Of a stretch of DNA of 5,896 nucleotides, positions 5,539 to 5,896 are shown in pieces. The stretch lies in contig DBVY01000050.1 in assembly GCA_002308575.1 (NCBI GenBank), positions 1 to 5,896 of the forward strand, in the 5' to 3' direction. The notes beneath the pieces are model-generated. The model was given only the letters and a program-made list of their open reading frames with translations, was not told the DNA's origin and searched no databases. The position numbers and the translations under genes are program-made. How positions within the stretch are numbered: the first letter of the stretch is position 1; each line of letters begins with the position of its first letter. The stretch comes from Christensenella sp. UBA1252 (lineage in GTDB: Bacteria; Bacillota; Clostridia; Christensenellales; CAG-1252).

Positions 5539-5896
5539 ATGGGAAAGAATAATTCGAGGCGGTTCCATAAAAGACCGCAAGCGCAAGCCGACAATTACGC
5601 GCCGCCCTATGCGGAGGACGTGCTTGCAATGTCCGTCGAAGGATTGAACCTTTCGGTGGAAACTTTGGAGATCCTGAAAAAGGGAGGCGTTTTGATCGTT
5701 CGGGATATTGCCGTTCGCCGCAAAACGGATATGTTCAAAGTTCAAAACTTCAACAAAAAGAAGCTGTTCGAATTGCAGAACGCGATTTCGCCCCTCGGGG
5801 TGACGTTCCGTCCGGACGAAGCGCAAGCCGAAAAACCCGACGCGGGCTCTCCGCGCCAGCAAAGGAACCCGAGCGACGAACGCAGGCAGGGCAGAA
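5539..5896 (+). CDS. Stand-alone RNA polymerase alpha C-terminal-domain-like protein (partial, 3' end outside window)
   Basis: The first 119 codons are present and still open at the window edge. A basic N-terminus (MGKNNSRRFHKRPQ) leads into a domain at about 29-91 that aligns without gaps to the alpha C-terminal domain: VEGLNLSVETLEILKKGG, then VRDIAVRRKTDMFKVQNF, then KKKLFELQNAISPLGVTF, matching the pattern L-x-L-S/T-V-x(5)-L-K ... I/V-x-D-L/I ... N-x-x-K-K-x-L-x-E-I/L ... G-L/V of RpoA, including the helix-hairpin-helix region. The rest of RpoA is absent. Compared with E. coli alpha, Arg265 corresponds to Glu41, Asn268 to Glu44 and Gly296 to Asn72, so classical UP-element DNA binding is unlikely. 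After 91 the chain becomes Gln/Arg/Pro/Asp-rich and probably disordered. It follows the propeller gene by 2 bp and shares its transcript. Role unknown: a protein- or nucleic-acid-binding adaptor is possible. Confidence 0.75.
   Translation, partial: MGKNNSRRFHKRPQAQADNYAPPYAEDVLAMSVEGLNLSVETLEILKKGGVLIVRDIAVRRKTDMFKVQNFNKKKLFELQNAISPLGVTFRPDEAQAEKPDAGSPRQQRNPSDERRQGR

Noticed and set aside
5524..5862. Minus-strand 112-codon frame opposite the alphaCTD-like gene
   Set aside because: The plus strand has a strong Shine-Dalgarno and a recognisable alphaCTD-type domain; the minus frame has neither.

Overview
The window looks like a chromosomal segment from an anaerobic Firmicutes lineage, most likely an uncultured member of the Clostridia. 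This rests on the one-piece tmRNA with a clostridial-style tag (resume codon for Asp, tag ending in Ala-Ala), strong AGGAGG-type ribosome binding sites, a CxxC protein of the DUF1858 type common in anaerobes, and SH3-like repeat proteins typical of Gram-positive surfaces. DNA composition is moderately GC-rich, with TTCG/CGAA tetramers recurring throughout. The assignment below phylum level is a guess.

Left part, minus strand: ssrA (tmRNA, 12-359) is complete, with its own well-formed sigma-70/SigA promoter (370-398). Upstream of it on the same strand is a two-gene unit: a PRC-barrel protein (1895-2707) followed, with an ATGA overlap, by an M1-family zinc metallopeptidase lipoprotein (459-1898) whose catalytic residues are all present.

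Centre: a ~200-bp divergent intergenic region (2708-2904) holds a good plus-strand promoter, a weaker candidate minus-strand promoter overlapping it, a perfect AT-rich dyad (2819-2838) and an 8-bp direct repeat embedded in the plus promoter. No other non-coding gap exceeds 100 bp.

Right part, plus strand: three tightly packed genes that should be one transcript. They are a 68-residue CxxC redox-disulfide protein (2905-3111); a large secreted, C-terminally membrane-anchored protein with an NHL-like beta-propeller and SH3-like modules (3092-5536, overlapping its upstream neighbour by 20 bp); and the start of a small basic protein carrying a stand-alone domain resembling the C-terminal domain of RNA polymerase alpha (5539 to the window end, incomplete).

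Nothing here is a recognisable phage, transposon, CRISPR or defence locus. The most unusual items are the stand-alone alphaCTD-like protein, in which the positions corresponding to the main DNA-contacting residues are acidic; the conserved-looking but functionally obscure CxxC/propeller pair; and the atypical tmRNA tag ending in Met-Met-Ala-Ala.
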